Counted from the stretch's first letter, positions 16,275-25,028 are shown. The stretch: DNA of 64,000 bases from Halobaculum limi (GCF_029490015.1 NZ_CP120468.1:2046001-2110000); one strand, 5' to 3'. Numbers and translations: made by a program. The notes: generated by a model not told the origin, from the sequence alone.

Positions 16275-17186
16275 ATGACGTTCTCTATCGTCGCACGCGA
16301 CCCCGAGACCGACGCGGTCGGCGTCGCGGTGCAGTCGAAGTTCATCTCGGTCGGATCGGTCGTGCCGTTCGTCTCCGCGGACGCCGGGGCCGTCGCCACG
16401 CAGAGTTTCGCCAACGTCGCGTACGGACCGGACGGCCTCGGCCTCCTCCGCGAGGGTCACACCGCGGCGGAAGCGATCGAGGCGCTCACCAGCGAAGACG
16501 AGGACGCCGAGCAACGACAGATCGGCATTGTCGGCGCCGATGGCTCCGTGGCCGCCTACACCGGCGAGGAGTGTTTCGACGTCGCCGGCGACGTGCAGGG
16601 CGAGGAGTACACCGTGCAAGGCAACATCCTGGAGAACGAGGAGACGCTGACCGCGATGGCCGAGACGTTCGAGGAAGCAGAAGGTGGCCTCCCCGAACGA
16701 CTCATCGCCGCACTCCACGCCGGCAACGACGCCGGCGGCGACTCCCGCGGCGAGCAGTCTGCCGCGCTGTACGTCGCCAAGCCCGAGGGCGGGTACGACG
16801 GGAAGAACGACCGCTGGGTCGACGTGCGCGTCGACGACCACGACCACCCCATCGACGAACTCGAACGGGTGTTCAAACTGTACGACGTGACGCTGCTCGC
16901 ACGCGAAGACCCCGACGACCCGCGCGAACTCGACGGCGAGACCGCGCGTGCCGTCTCCGGCGTCCTCGCGGACCTCGGCTTCCTCGACGCCGACCCGAGC
17001 GACGAGTTCGGGGAGGCCGAACGCGAGGCGCTGGAGGCGTTCCGCGGGATGAACAACTTCGAGAACCACTCGTTGGCAGTCATCGAGGACGCACTCGCGC
17101 ACGGCTGGGACGACGCCGACGGCGAGGGCGAAGCGAGGATGACCGACGCCATCTGGCACGGTCTCCAACAGTACGACCGGGTCTGA
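16275..17186 (+). CDS. DUF1028 family (Ntn-hydrolase-like) protein with C-terminal PGB-like helix domain
   Basis: A 303-residue protein starting MTFSIVARDPETDAVGVAVQS, the DUF1028 hallmark, with NVAYGPDGLGLL and later ALYVAKPEGGYDGKNDRWVDVRVDDH. Residues about 230-290 resemble the small C-terminal helical domain often attached to DUF1028. The family has an Ntn-like fold and unproven amidase or peptidase activity. A TATA-like GGTTAAACG (16257-16265) lies just upstream, suggesting a leaderless message. It stands alone between two opposite-strand genes. Confidence 0.85.
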   Translation: MTFSIVARDPETDAVGVAVQSKFISVGSVVPFVSADAGAVATQSFANVAYGPDGLGLLREGHTAAEAIEALTSEDEDAEQRQIGIVGADGSVAAYTGEECFDVAGDVQGEEYTVQGNILENEETLTAMAETFEEAEGGLPERLIAALHAGNDAGGDSRGEQSAALYVAKPEGGYDGKNDRWVDVRVDDHDHPIDELERVFKLYDVTLLAREDPDDPRELDGETARAVSGVLADLGFLDADPSDEFGEAEREALEAFRGMNNFENHSLAVIEDALAHGWDDADGEGEARMTDAIWHGLQQYDRV

Positions 17187-17261
17187 CCCGACGACACTCG
17201 TGACACAGACCCACTCGCGCCGTCTCGCTCGCCCGTTCACGAGGCCACCGCACACCTACCG

Positions 17262-17588
17262 ATGACCACACATCTCCCCACAGTCGGCTTGCTAACTGTC
17301 GTCCTCGCGTTCGTCGGTGCGGGTGTCGCGCTCACGGCTGGTATCGGCCTCGTCGCGGTGTACGTCCGACTCGGTGACGACATCTCGACGGCGACGACGC
17401 GAAACGCGTTCGGCCTCTGGGCGGTCGGAGCGCTCCTCTTGGCGGTAGGGACACCGGGCGTCGTTCGCGCGACGCTTGCAGGCACCTCCGCCCCCGTAAC
17501 GCTCGCCGTCGTCGCCGTCGTGGTGGGACTGCTCGCGGTCGGCATCGCACCGGTGTACCTGTGGCAGGCGACGCTGGAACCGGAGTAA
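17262..17588 (+). CDS. Small membrane protein, three transmembrane segments
   Basis: A 108-residue protein with three clear hydrophobic spans at about 8-31, 47-68 and 76-99, separated by short polar turns, including VRLGDDISTATTRN between the first and second. I do not recognise the family with confidence. It sits 75 bases after the DUF1028 gene on the same strand and converges on ribL. Small three-helix proteins of this kind are common and uncharacterised in haloarchaea. Confidence 0.65.
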   Translation: MTTHLPTVGLLTVVLAFVGAGVALTAGIGLVAVYVRLGDDISTATTRNAFGLWAVGALLLAVGTPGVVRATLAGTSAPVTLAVVAVVVGLLAVGIAPVYLWQATLEPE

Positions 17589-17612
17589 TCGGAGCTAGAC
17601 TGGCGGCGACCG

Positions 17613-18053
17613 TTACGCGCGTTCTGCGATCAGGCGGTCGATGATGTCGCCCGTCGACAACAACTCACCCTCATATCTGGGCTCACGGCCACTCGCTCGC
17701 TCAACTGCGGCGTCGATGCCCTCCGCCGCCAACGCCCCTGCGATGGCCTCCTCGTCGTGGTGTTGATCGAAACCGAGGACGACCACGTCGGGGTCGATGG
17801 CGCGGACGGGCACAAAGAAGTCCTCCGGGTCGCCGAGGTGGGCCTCGTCGACGACGTCGAGGGCACCAACCATATCGCGACGCTGGCGGTCGGGACACAC
17901 CGGCTTCGGTTTGTGCGTCACGTTCTCCCGGCGGGCGATGATGACGTGGAGTTCGTCGCCCCGGGCGGCCGCTTCCTCCAGGTAGTGGAGGTGCCCCGGG
18001 TGGAGGATGTCGAAGGTGCCCTGTGCCAGCGCGACGGTTGGCTCCTCACTCAT
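17613..18053 (-). CDS. ribL: FAD synthase, archaeal RibL type
   Basis: A 146-residue nucleotidyltransferase of the cytidylyltransferase fold. The signature [16 protein letters not shown] (residues about 9-24) has the HxGH motif, and [12 protein letters not shown] near the end replaces the usual ISSTxIR. Archaeal RibL adenylates FMN to FAD and lacks the riboflavin kinase half of bacterial RibF. The ATG at 18053 overlaps the end of the JAMM protease gene by eight bases. The two genes therefore form an operon, an arrangement also known in Haloferax. Confidence 0.92.
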   Translation of the reverse strand: MSEEPTVALAQGTFDILHPGHLHYLEEAAARGDELHVIIARRENVTHKPKPVCPDRQRRDMVGALDVVDEAHLGDPEDFFVPVRAIDPDVVVLGFDQHHDEEAIAGALAAEGIDAAVERASGREPRYEGELLSTGDIIDRLIAERA

Positions 18054-18534
18054 CGTACAACTCCGCGTCGATGTCGGTCTGGTCGAAGTCGAAGAAAGCC
18101 TCGTCTTCGGGCAACGCGACGTCGAGGACGTCCAAGTCGCGCGGGTCGCCGTCGGCGTCGAACGCCCGCCAGCAGTCGCGGTCGTACGGCGCGCCGATGA
18201 TGATGTGCACCTCGCCCGCGTGGAACGTCGCGAGGTCGGCGTCAGAAGGTCGGAGGACACCGTTCGGGTGCGAGTGGATCGACCCGACGGCCCGCGAGGA
18301 GTTTGGCCGCATGTGCTCTTGAACGGTCGCCGACTCTGGCGTCGAGGTGGTTCCGGGGATGACGAGGATGTCCGTGATGACCTGTCCGCGTTTCTCGAGG
18401 CCGAGGTCGCGCGCATCGGTCGCTCGCAGGAAGCCCATGTACTCGTTGGGGTGGGTGTCCCGAGAGGCCTCCAACGCGAACGTGAGCGTCTCGGCTGCGA
18501 TGCCGAGCAGGTCGCTCGACCGGAACAGTCGCAT
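18046..18534 (-). CDS. JAMM/MPN+ metalloprotease (desampylase type)
   Basis: A 162-residue single MPN domain. The full JAMM zinc site is visible: Glu31, then H87-S-H89-x7-S97-x2-D100 (in [15 protein letters not shown]). In Haloferax, JAMM enzymes remove ubiquitin-like SAMP modifiers from proteins and from MoaD/ThiS-type sulfur carriers. The link to ribL, an FAD enzyme gene, matches the HvJAMM2 neighbourhood as I remember it. No SAMP or E1-like gene is in this window. ATG at 18534 is preferred over TTG at 18540. Confidence 0.9.
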   Translation of the reverse strand: MRLFRSSDLLGIAAETLTFALEASRDTHPNEYMGFLRATDARDLGLEKRGQVITDILVIPGTTSTPESATVQEHMRPNSSRAVGSIHSHPNGVLRPSDADLATFHAGEVHIIIGAPYDRDCWRAFDADGDPRDLDVLDVALPEDEAFFDFDQTDIDAELYDE

Positions 18535-18659
18535 TGTCAATCCTCGGCCCGGACGACAACTAAGCGTGTCGATACACCCACCCGCGCAGTCGTCGCGGCG
18601 TCTCCCCCCGTTGGAGCGATACTACAACCCTTAACACCTGCCGTCACTCACCTTCGTGT

Positions 18660-20576
18660 ATGACTGATTCCGCCGCCGGGGATTCCGGCGACGATGGAAC
18701 GGGAGGTTCCCGTTCTGTGGTCTACGACCTCGATGCTGCCTGTACGCGAACCGACGTGGAGGTGGGCGCTCGCTACCGCGCCGTCGTCAACGGCGTCGTC
18801 GACTACGGCGTCTTCGTCGACATCTCCGATCACGTCTCCGGCCTGCTTCACGAGTCGAATCTGGACGGTCAGACGTTCGATGTCGGCGACGAACTCGTCG
18901 TCCTCCTCGAAGAACTGAAAGACAACGGCGACGTGTCGTTCGACCTCGCCGACGTCGACCTCGACGAGGCCGACGTACTTGCCGTCGAGCACGAACCCGA
19001 GATTACGGCCGTCGACGAGGCAGTCGTCGGCGACGACGTGACCGTCGAGGGCGAACTCGTCCAGATCAAACAGACGGGCGGCCCGACCATCTTCCACGTC
19101 GCCGACGAGTCGGGCATCCTCGCGGCCGCCGCCTTCGAGGAGGCCGGTGTCCGCGCGTACCCCGAGGTCGAACTCGGTGACCTCGTCCGCGTCTCCGGCA
19201 GCGTCGAGCAACACGAGGGCGCACGCCAGTTGGAGGTGGGTGACATCTCCCTGCTGACCGGCGAGACGGCCGACGCCGCTCGCGAACGCCTCGACGAGGC
19301 GATGCGCGATCGCGCCGAACCCGAGCCTGTCGACCCGTTGGTCGAGTGGGAGGCGTTCGAGAAACTCCGCCCGGAACTGGAAGACGTCGCGCGCACCCTG
19401 CGCCGAACGGTGCTTGAAGGCCGTCCGATCCGCATCCGCCACCACGCCGACGGGGACGGGATGTGTGCGGCCATCCCGGTGCAACTCGCACTCGAACGCT
19501 TCATCGAGTCTGTCCACGAGGGCGACGACGCCGCCCGGCACAACCTCAAGCGCCTGCCGAGCAAGGCGCCGTTCTACGAGATGGAAGACGTCACGCGCGA
19601 CCTCAACTTCGCGCTGGAGGGCCGTGCCCGCCACGGACAGAAACTCCCCTTCCTCCTGATGCTCGACAACGGGTCGACCGAGGAAGACGTCCCCGCGTAC
19701 AAGAACCTCGCCCACTACGACGTGCCAATCGCCGTCGTCGACCACCACCACCCCGACCCCGAGGCAGTGGACGACCTGCTTGACCACCACGTCAACCCCT
19801 ACATCCACGACGAGGACTACCGCATCACGACGGGGATGATGTGCGTCGAACTCGCCCGCCTCATCGACCCCGGTGTGACGGACGAACTCCGCCACGTCCC
19901 CGCGGTCGCCGGCCTGTCGGACCGCTCGAAGGCCGAGGTGATGGACGAGTTCCTCACGCTGGCCGACGACGCCGGCTACGACCGCGAGGCCATCGAAGAC
20001 ATCGGCGAGGCGCTCGACTACGCCGCCCACTGGCTCCGCTACAGCGAGGGCAAGACACTCGTGAGCGACGTGCTCAACGTCGGCAGTGAGGACGCCGAGC
20101 GCCACCGCGAACTCGTCGAGTTCCTCTCGACGCGCGCGGAACGCGACGTGCGCGAGCAGTTGGACGCGGTCGAACCCCACGTCGAACACGAGCGCCTCGA
20201 CTCCGACGCGCACCTGTACCGCATCGACTTGGAGAACTTCGCCAAGCGGTTCACCTACCCCGCACCGGGCAAGACGACGGGCGAACTCCACGACCGGAAG
20301 GTTCGCGCCACCGGCGAACCGGTCATCACTATCGGCTACGGGCCGGACTTCGCCGTCCTCCGTTCGGACGGCGTCCGTCTCGACATCCCGCAGATGGTGA
20401 CGGAACTCAACGAGGAGGTTGTCGGCGGCGGCGTCTCCGGCGGCGGCCACCTCGTCGTCGGCTCTATCAAGTTCGTCGAGGGGCGTCGAGAGGACGTCAT
20501 CGACGCACTCGTCGAGAAGATGGCCGACGCCGAACTCGACGAGGAGTTGTCGACGACGATCGAACTCGACGACTGA
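18660..20576 (+). CDS. DHH-family phosphoesterase, archaeal RecJ-like, with S1 and OB domains
   Basis: A 638-residue protein. An S1 RNA-binding-like domain covers about 35-100 (GVVDYGVFVDISDHVSGLLH). A second OB fold covers about 115-200. The DHH catalytic core begins at about 255, with HHADGDG (261-267), LDNGS (335-339) and DHHHPD (361-366). A DHHA1-like end has GGGVSGGGHLVVGS. This layout is the archaeal RecJ/Cdc45-related nuclease group, expected to degrade single-stranded DNA or RNA. It is transcribed divergently from the JAMM-ribL operon, across a promoter region of about 125 bases. Confidence 0.9.
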   Translation: MTDSAAGDSGDDGTGGSRSVVYDLDAACTRTDVEVGARYRAVVNGVVDYGVFVDISDHVSGLLHESNLDGQTFDVGDELVVLLEELKDNGDVSFDLADVDLDEADVLAVEHEPEITAVDEAVVGDDVTVEGELVQIKQTGGPTIFHVADESGILAAAAFEEAGVRAYPEVELGDLVRVSGSVEQHEGARQLEVGDISLLTGETADAARERLDEAMRDRAEPEPVDPLVEWEAFEKLRPELEDVARTLRRTVLEGRPIRIRHHADGDGMCAAIPVQLALERFIESVHEGDDAARHNLKRLPSKAPFYEMEDVTRDLNFALEGRARHGQKLPFLLMLDNGSTEEDVPAYKNLAHYDVPIAVVDHHHPDPEAVDDLLDHHVNPYIHDEDYRITTGMMCVELARLIDPGVTDELRHVPAVAGLSDRSKAEVMDEFLTLADDAGYDREAIEDIGEALDYAAHWLRYSEGKTLVSDVLNVGSEDAERHRELVEFLSTRAERDVREQLDAVEPHVEHERLDSDAHLYRIDLENFAKRFTYPAPGKTTGELHDRKVRATGEPVITIGYGPDFAVLRSDGVRLDIPQMVTELNEEVVGGGVSGGGHLVVGSIKFVEGRREDVIDALVEKMADAELDEELSTTIELDD

Positions 20577-20614
20577 GGCTGTCGACCCGCTTCGCGACCC
20601 TTCTTCGCGACCGC

Positions 20615-22273
20615 TCACCCGATCGGTCCACGGTCGTCGCCGTCTCCATCGCTTGATCGACCGACAGTGTCGTCGAACTCGATACGGCGCCAGCCGAGGA
20701 CGACGACCGCGGCCGCCGCCGCGACCGCGACAGCGCCGAGTAGCGGAGGCACGGCTCCGGTCCCGTCTGCTCCACCGTCGGCAGTCCAGTCGCCCTCGAA
20801 CACCTCGCGGTAGTACTCCGCGACCGTCTCGCTCTCGACGGCGACGACTACCTCGCGGTTCTCGGTCGCACTCGTCGGGTTCCAGTTGAGCGACCCGACG
20901 ACGGCCACGTCGTCGGCGACGACGCCCTTCGCGTGTATCTTGCCGTAGCGACCTGCGGGGTCGGCGACGCGTGCCTCGAACGGGACTCCCTGCTGGTCGC
21001 TCCACCGGTTCAGCGTCGCCACCAGCGCCTCGTTCTCGTCGACGACGTACCACGCGCCCGAGAGCAGCAGACGCACTTGGACGCCACGCTCGGCCGCGCG
21101 CCGGGTCGACACGAGCAACGGTCCCGGTCGAACCGTCGGCTGAATCACGTCCACCCGCCGGTCCGCGTCGTCGACGACGGAGACGACGCCCGCCTCCGCG
21201 TTGCCTGGTGCGGTCAACAGCGTCACGTCGGTCGCCTCGGCGTCGACTGCGGGGTGGCGACTCGGGTACTCTCCCGTCGTCGTCTCGGTCTCGGTGAACG
21301 ACCGTCCAGCCCGGAACGTACTCCACAGGCGGGCGTCTCGCCACCCCGCGTCCGTCTCGAACACTGTCGCGACCCCGTCTGCCGCCCGTGGCGACCGCAG
21401 CGTCACGCCCCACCCGCGACTGCTCGCGCCGCCGACGCCGCTCGGCTTCCAGTTCTCGGTCAACACGACTGCCGTCTCGTCGGCGACGACGTACTTTGCG
21501 TGGTGATACCGGACGCGAGCGTGCGGCCCGGCGACGACTCGGACCTCGATGTCCGCCGCAACGAGGCGGTCGAGCAGCCGCGCCTGTCGGGTACTGATGC
21601 CGCCGACCGGTGCGCCGTCGACGAGAACACGAACCGTGACGCCGCGGTCGTTGGCTGCGACGAGTCCGCGGGTGACTCGCTCGGAGGCGAACGTGTACCC
21701 CGCGAGGAGGATCCGCTCTTGGGCTTGGTCGATCGGTTCCAGTGGGGTCGCCGGATCGTCGGGGAGGACGAACGCCGTCGTGTCGACGCGGCCGAGCGAA
21801 ACCGGGTCCCGCGGCTCGAAGCCGACGGGTCGCCACGGCGGGTCGGTCTCAGAGAGCCACCGCTCTCCCTCGGGAGCGCGACCGTACGTGACGCTATCTA
21901 CGACAGTCCCGTTCGAACCGCCGCGCCGGAGAACGACGCGTTCGCCCGCGTTCGACAGCGAGAGGCCGTCGGCGACGACCCTTCCCGGTGGTACGTCGAC
22001 TATCGACTCGGGATGGCTCGTCAGGAGCAACGTCTCGGCTGAGGTGACGCGGACGGTCACCGTCGACTCGTCGTCGTCGACGGTCCAGTTTCCGGCGGGG
22101 ACGCGAATGCGGACGTACTCGCCGGCGTCCTCGGGCGCGACGGGGTTGGGGAGGAGTTCGACGATACTCGGGTCGGTCGACGACGACGCCGCGCCGATAC
22201 CGGCCGCTGGACCTGCCCACAGCGACGCGACTACCAGCACCGCTACCAGCGACCGGACGACTCGGCGGAACAC
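20615..22273 (-). CDS. Secreted, membrane-anchored phospholipase-D-like protein with lamin-tail-like domain
   Basis: A 552-residue protein. Residues 1-29 are a signal peptide. Residues about 33-145 look like a lamin-tail domain (VELLPNP, GEYVRI, LSLSNAGERVVLRRG). Two PLD domains follow with HKD motifs HHAKYVVADETAVVLTENW and KIHAKGVVADDVAVVGSLNW. A C-terminal hydrophobic anchor (VPPLLGAVAVAAAAAVVVLGW) precedes an acidic cytoplasmic tail. So the catalytic part should face outside. Members act as phosphodiesterases, often nucleases. The strict HxK-x4-D spacing is kept in both copies. Confidence 0.88.
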   Translation of the reverse strand: MFRRVVRSLVAVLVVASLWAGPAAGIGAASSSTDPSIVELLPNPVAPEDAGEYVRIRVPAGNWTVDDDESTVTVRVTSAETLLLTSHPESIVDVPPGRVVADGLSLSNAGERVVLRRGGSNGTVVDSVTYGRAPEGERWLSETDPPWRPVGFEPRDPVSLGRVDTTAFVLPDDPATPLEPIDQAQERILLAGYTFASERVTRGLVAANDRGVTVRVLVDGAPVGGISTRQARLLDRLVAADIEVRVVAGPHARVRYHHAKYVVADETAVVLTENWKPSGVGGASSRGWGVTLRSPRAADGVATVFETDAGWRDARLWSTFRAGRSFTETETTTGEYPSRHPAVDAEATDVTLLTAPGNAEAGVVSVVDDADRRVDVIQPTVRPGPLLVSTRRAAERGVQVRLLLSGAWYVVDENEALVATLNRWSDQQGVPFEARVADPAGRYGKIHAKGVVADDVAVVGSLNWNPTSATENREVVVAVESETVAEYYREVFEGDWTADGGADGTGAVPPLLGAVAVAAAAAVVVLGWRRIEFDDTVGRSSDGDGDDRGPIG

Positions 22274-22353
22274 GGCGAGGCTGGTGTCGGATTCGTACTT
22301 GAACGCTCGGGCTGGTTCGGTGTGTTTTTGTCGGACGCACTGGGCGTGCCGGT

Positions 22354-22593
22354 ATGGTCACTCTCGCAGAGGGCGTCCGGTTGGCGGGCGCAGCGATGGG
22401 GGCGTTGGGCGGCGCGCTCATCGCCATCGAGTTCTTCCAGATTCCCTCGTACGTCGCCTACGAGGCAGAGTGGGACAGTTACGACATCGACATCGCGCCT
22501 GCCGAGGTGACAGAACACACCGCACTCGGGCGGGTCGGCGGGCTACTCGTGTCGCTCGGGTTCGCGTTGCTGTTCTTCGGCGAGTTGCTGTAG
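22354..22593 (+). CDS. Small membrane protein, two transmembrane segments
   Basis: A 79-residue protein with hydrophobic helices at about 8-32 and 60-77 flanking a polar loop containing YEAEWDSYDIDIAPAE. I do not recognise the family. It is transcribed away from the PLD gene, from which it is separated by 80 bases, and converges on the HEAT-repeat gene. Halophile-like amino-acid use and good length between promoter and next gene support it being real. Confidence 0.6.
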   Translation: MVTLAEGVRLAGAAMGALGGALIAIEFFQIPSYVAYEAEWDSYDIDIAPAEVTEHTALGRVGGLLVSLGFALLFFGELL

Positions 22594-22637
22594 CGGGAAC
22601 CGCGCTGAGAAGTGGTATCGGTCGGTCGGATCGGGCG

Positions 22638-23945
22638 TTACGCTGCCGCTTCCTCGGCGTCTGCGCCGAGTTCGTCGCGCGCCTTCTCGCCTTCCGTCTG
22701 GACGATGAACACGCGGTCGTCGGCGTGTTCGGCGGCCGCCTCCAGCGCTTCCTCGGTTCCGATCTGTCGAAGCGCCCACAGCGCGGCCGCGCGGACGGAG
22801 TCGGACTCGTCGTCTGCGGCGGCGTCGGCCAGTGGCTCGACCGCGCGGGTGTCGCCGATGAGGCCGAGCGCACGGGCGGCGTACGGGCGAACCTCGTCGT
22901 CGTCCATCGCGAGTTTGTTCGCGAGCGGTTGGACGGCGTCTGCGTGGCCGATTTCGCCGAGCGCTTTGAACGTCACCTTCTGCAGGGTCGGGTTGGAGTC
23001 GGAGTCGACGTACTCCACCAGCGTCTCGACAGCGTCTTCGGCAGCCATCTTCCCGAGCGCACGGATGGCTGGCTGGTCACGCTTCTGTGCTCGCTGGTGC
23101 ATCGCCTCGAACGCGCCCTGGTCGCCCATCCGCGTGAGCGCATCGAGACAGTGCTCTTCCATAAAGTCGGACTGCAGGGAGTCGAGCGCGAGCAACACCA
23201 TCTCGACGTTGCCCCGTTGCTCGTGTTCCTTCAGCGCCGACAGCTCCGGCGGGAAGTCCTTGTAGTGACCGAGCACGTCGTAGAAGCCCTGTGCCTGCAA
23301 CTTCTCGTGGGTCTCCAGATCGTCCCACTCCTCGGCGTCGTCGACGCCGGTCTCCAGCGCGTCGGTCGCTTCGAGCAGGGAGGCGATGGTGTCGGCGTCC
23401 TCGTCGGCGTCGAGGGCAGCGTCCTCGATTGCCTCGGTGACGGTGTCCAGCGAGTCGGCCAGCGACTCGGGGTCGTCGTCACCGTCGCGCGAGACCTCCG
23501 CGTCGAGCGCCTCGCCCGCGTCGGCGAAGAACGCGTCCACGACGCCGGGGAGGTCAGCCTCGCCGGCCTCCGTCCAGCGAGTGTCGCGGAGCGTCCCCTG
23601 TACACCCTCGACGTCGTCGACGACGTCGGCGGCGTAGGGACCGCGCTGTGTTTCGAGGTCGTCCCGGAGGTCCGAGAGCCGCGACTCCAGTTCCTCTCGG
23701 GGGTCGTCGGCGTCCTCGTCGTCCTCGTCTGGTTCGGGCAGGTCGGCGCGTTCGAGGTCGGCCTCGATATCGTCGAGGTCCGCCTCCACGTCGTCGAGGT
23801 CCGCCTCGGTCTCGGCGGCCTCAAGCGCCTCGGCGGCCTCGTCCAACCGAGCCTCGAGGTCCTCGGCGGACACCTCGGGGACGAGTTCCGTCTCCTCGGC
23901 TTCCTCGGCGTCGCCCGACTCCTCGGCCGGGTCGTCGTCGCTCAT
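22638..23945 (-). CDS. HEAT-repeat protein with acidic N-terminal region
   Basis: A 435-residue protein. Residues about 1-80 are extremely Asp/Glu-rich with heptad-like DLDDVEADLDDIEADLE, probably coiled coil. The second half has at least five HEAT-like repeats (such as AIRALGKMAAEDAVETLVEYV, LGEIGHADAVQPLANKL, ALGLIGDTRAVEPLADAA, ALWALRQIGTEEALEAAAEH). Such solenoids are protein-binding scaffolds, and the archaeal forms are sometimes annotated as bilin-lyase-like, which is probably misleading. The start MSDDD at 23945 is preferred to a GTG/ATG extension. Partner unknown. Confidence 0.85.
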   Translation of the reverse strand: MSDDDPAEESGDAEEAEETELVPEVSAEDLEARLDEAAEALEAAETEADLDDVEADLDDIEADLERADLPEPDEDDEDADDPREELESRLSDLRDDLETQRGPYAADVVDDVEGVQGTLRDTRWTEAGEADLPGVVDAFFADAGEALDAEVSRDGDDDPESLADSLDTVTEAIEDAALDADEDADTIASLLEATDALETGVDDAEEWDDLETHEKLQAQGFYDVLGHYKDFPPELSALKEHEQRGNVEMVLLALDSLQSDFMEEHCLDALTRMGDQGAFEAMHQRAQKRDQPAIRALGKMAAEDAVETLVEYVDSDSNPTLQKVTFKALGEIGHADAVQPLANKLAMDDDEVRPYAARALGLIGDTRAVEPLADAAADDESDSVRAAALWALRQIGTEEALEAAAEHADDRVFIVQTEGEKARDELGADAEEAAA

Positions 23946-24077
23946 AGCCGCACGTGGGTGTGTCGCCTCCAAGAGCGTTTCCATCTTCCCAGCGCACCAT
24001 CCCGTATTCCGAATGGTTGACGGACAAACTCGGGCCGACTACACTCCCTCGATCAAGTTATGGTCGAAAAACTAACA

Positions 24078-24167
24078 ACAAACGGCGCAAGTTTGTAGAA
24101 TACGAGCTCCAGTTTGTATATAACAAATAGATATTGTCGTTCGCGTCGGATTTATGTAAAATCCGAC
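24078..24167 (+). promoter_or_regulatory. dpsA promoter region with repeats and a 9-base palindrome
   Basis: An unusually AT-rich upstream region. AGTTTGTA occurs at 24090-24097 and again at 24111-24118, exactly 21 bases apart, about two helical turns. ACAAAC (24078-24083) and GTTTGT (24091-24096) form an inverted repeat. The TATA-like TATATAACAAAT lies at 24117-24128. Downstream is a perfect 9-base inverted repeat, GTCGGATTT-ATGTA-AAATCCGAC (24145-24167), ending 17 bases before the ATG and so overlapping the likely transcription start. This looks like an operator or leader hairpin. The regulator is not known from sequence. Confidence 0.55.
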
Positions 24168-24184
24168 CGTACATCGGCACGCAG

Positions 24185-24733
24185 ATGAGTACTCACAAGC
24201 GCGTGCTGAAGTCGGCAGGTGAGGTATCGGGATCGGAGGCGCTCCGAATGGACGCCGAGAAGGCCGAACAGGTCGTCGACGCACTCAACACCGACTTGGC
24301 GGCGACGTACGTCCTCTACCACCAGTTGAAGAAACACCACTGGAACGTCGAGGGTGCGGAGTTCCGCGACCTCCACCTGTTCCTCGGAGAGGCGGCCGAA
24401 CACGCCGAGGCGTTCGCCGACGAACTGGCCGAACGGGTCCAGGCGCTCGGGGGCGTGCCGCACGCCTCCGCCGCGACGCTGGAAGCCGGAGCGCCGGTCG
24501 AACCGGAGGACGAGGACGTGTACGACATTCGAACCTCGTTGGAGAACGATATGGAGATGTACGGCGACATCATCGAGATGCTCCGCGAACACGTCGCACT
24601 CGCGGACAACCTCGGCGACCCTGCCACGGGTGAACTGCTCCGGCAGAACATCGTCCAGGTGGAAAAAGACGCCCACCACATCGAGCACTACCTCGAAGAC
24701 GACACGCTCGTCTTCGAGGGCGCGATGCAGTAA
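24185..24733 (+). CDS. dpsA: DNA-starvation/iron-storage ferritin DpsA
   Basis: A 182-residue Dps-type ferritin like Halobacterium DpsA. The ferroxidase-site residues are in LYHQLKKHHWNVEGAEFRDLHLFLGEAAEHAEAFADELAERV (about residues 47-90, in separate parts). The protein assembles into a 12-subunit shell that oxidises and stores iron, and in Halobacterium it is induced by iron and oxidative stress. The ATG at 24185 follows the AT-rich promoter with a palindrome described separately. It converges on a small gene that has its own iron-box-like operator. Confidence 0.95.
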   Translation: MSTHKRVLKSAGEVSGSEALRMDAEKAEQVVDALNTDLAATYVLYHQLKKHHWNVEGAEFRDLHLFLGEAAEHAEAFADELAERVQALGGVPHASAATLEAGAPVEPEDEDVYDIRTSLENDMEMYGDIIEMLREHVALADNLGDPATGELLRQNIVQVEKDAHHIEHYLEDDTLVFEGAMQ

Positions 24734-24781
24734 CCAAGCAGCCACTAGCGTCCGGTTTCTCGTTTTACAGCCAGCAGCGTG

Positions 24782-24952
24782 TTACTGTTCGGGTGTGACC
24801 GTCAGGTCCGTCGATATCCACCCGTCTGCGTTCCCGTCCTCGCTGAACACTGTCCGGTCGGGCGTCGTCCGGAGGGCCGTCACCTGCAACGGCGGTGTCA
24901 CCGCACGCCGCTGGGCGTCTGCGCGGTGGTCCACGAGCGCATCCTTATCCAT
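24782..24952 (-). CDS. Small protein of 56 residues, possibly DUF7511-like
   Basis: A small frame with halophile composition, starting MDKDALVDHRADAQRRAVTP and ending GWISTDLTVTPEQ. The W-I-S-x-D end recalls a family of short haloarchaeal proteins I remember as DUF7511, whose role is unknown. Upstream on the minus strand are an AT-rich CAAAACATATTTGCG, suitable as promoter, and a partly palindromic TTTAGGCTTACCAAAA. It lies between dpsA and the Nif3-like gene. It is below usual annotation length cut-offs. Confidence 0.5.
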   Translation of the reverse strand: MDKDALVDHRADAQRRAVTPPLQVTALRTTPDRTVFSEDGNADGWISTDLTVTPEQ

Positions 24953-24985
24953 TATCTACCCGTCGATGACGTAAGCGCAAATATG

Positions 24986-25001
24986 TTTTGGTAAGCCTAA
25001 A
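24986..25001 (-). promoter_or_regulatory. DtxR/IdeR-like iron box upstream of the small gene
   Basis: On the minus strand the sequence reads TTTAGGCTTACCAAAA. It resembles the bacterial and archaeal DtxR-family consensus TTAGG-T-TAGGCTAACC-TAA and the TTTAGG...CCTAAA boxes of haloarchaeal iron genes. One half-site (TTTAGG) is perfect and the other (TTTTGG) has one change. It overlaps the upstream edge of the predicted TATA box of the gene ending at 24782, where repressor binding would block transcription. Iron control is inference, strengthened by dpsA next door. Confidence 0.4.
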
Positions 25002-25028
25002 TCGTCTACCGGCCGACGTGTCAGTCGG

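Noticed and set aside
18648..21836. A 1062-codon open frame on the minus strand across the DHH gene and the PLD gene
   Set aside because: It is an antisense shadow. The plus-strand DHH protein and the minus-strand PLD protein have clear motifs in other frames, and the frame is Arg/Val-rich without domains.
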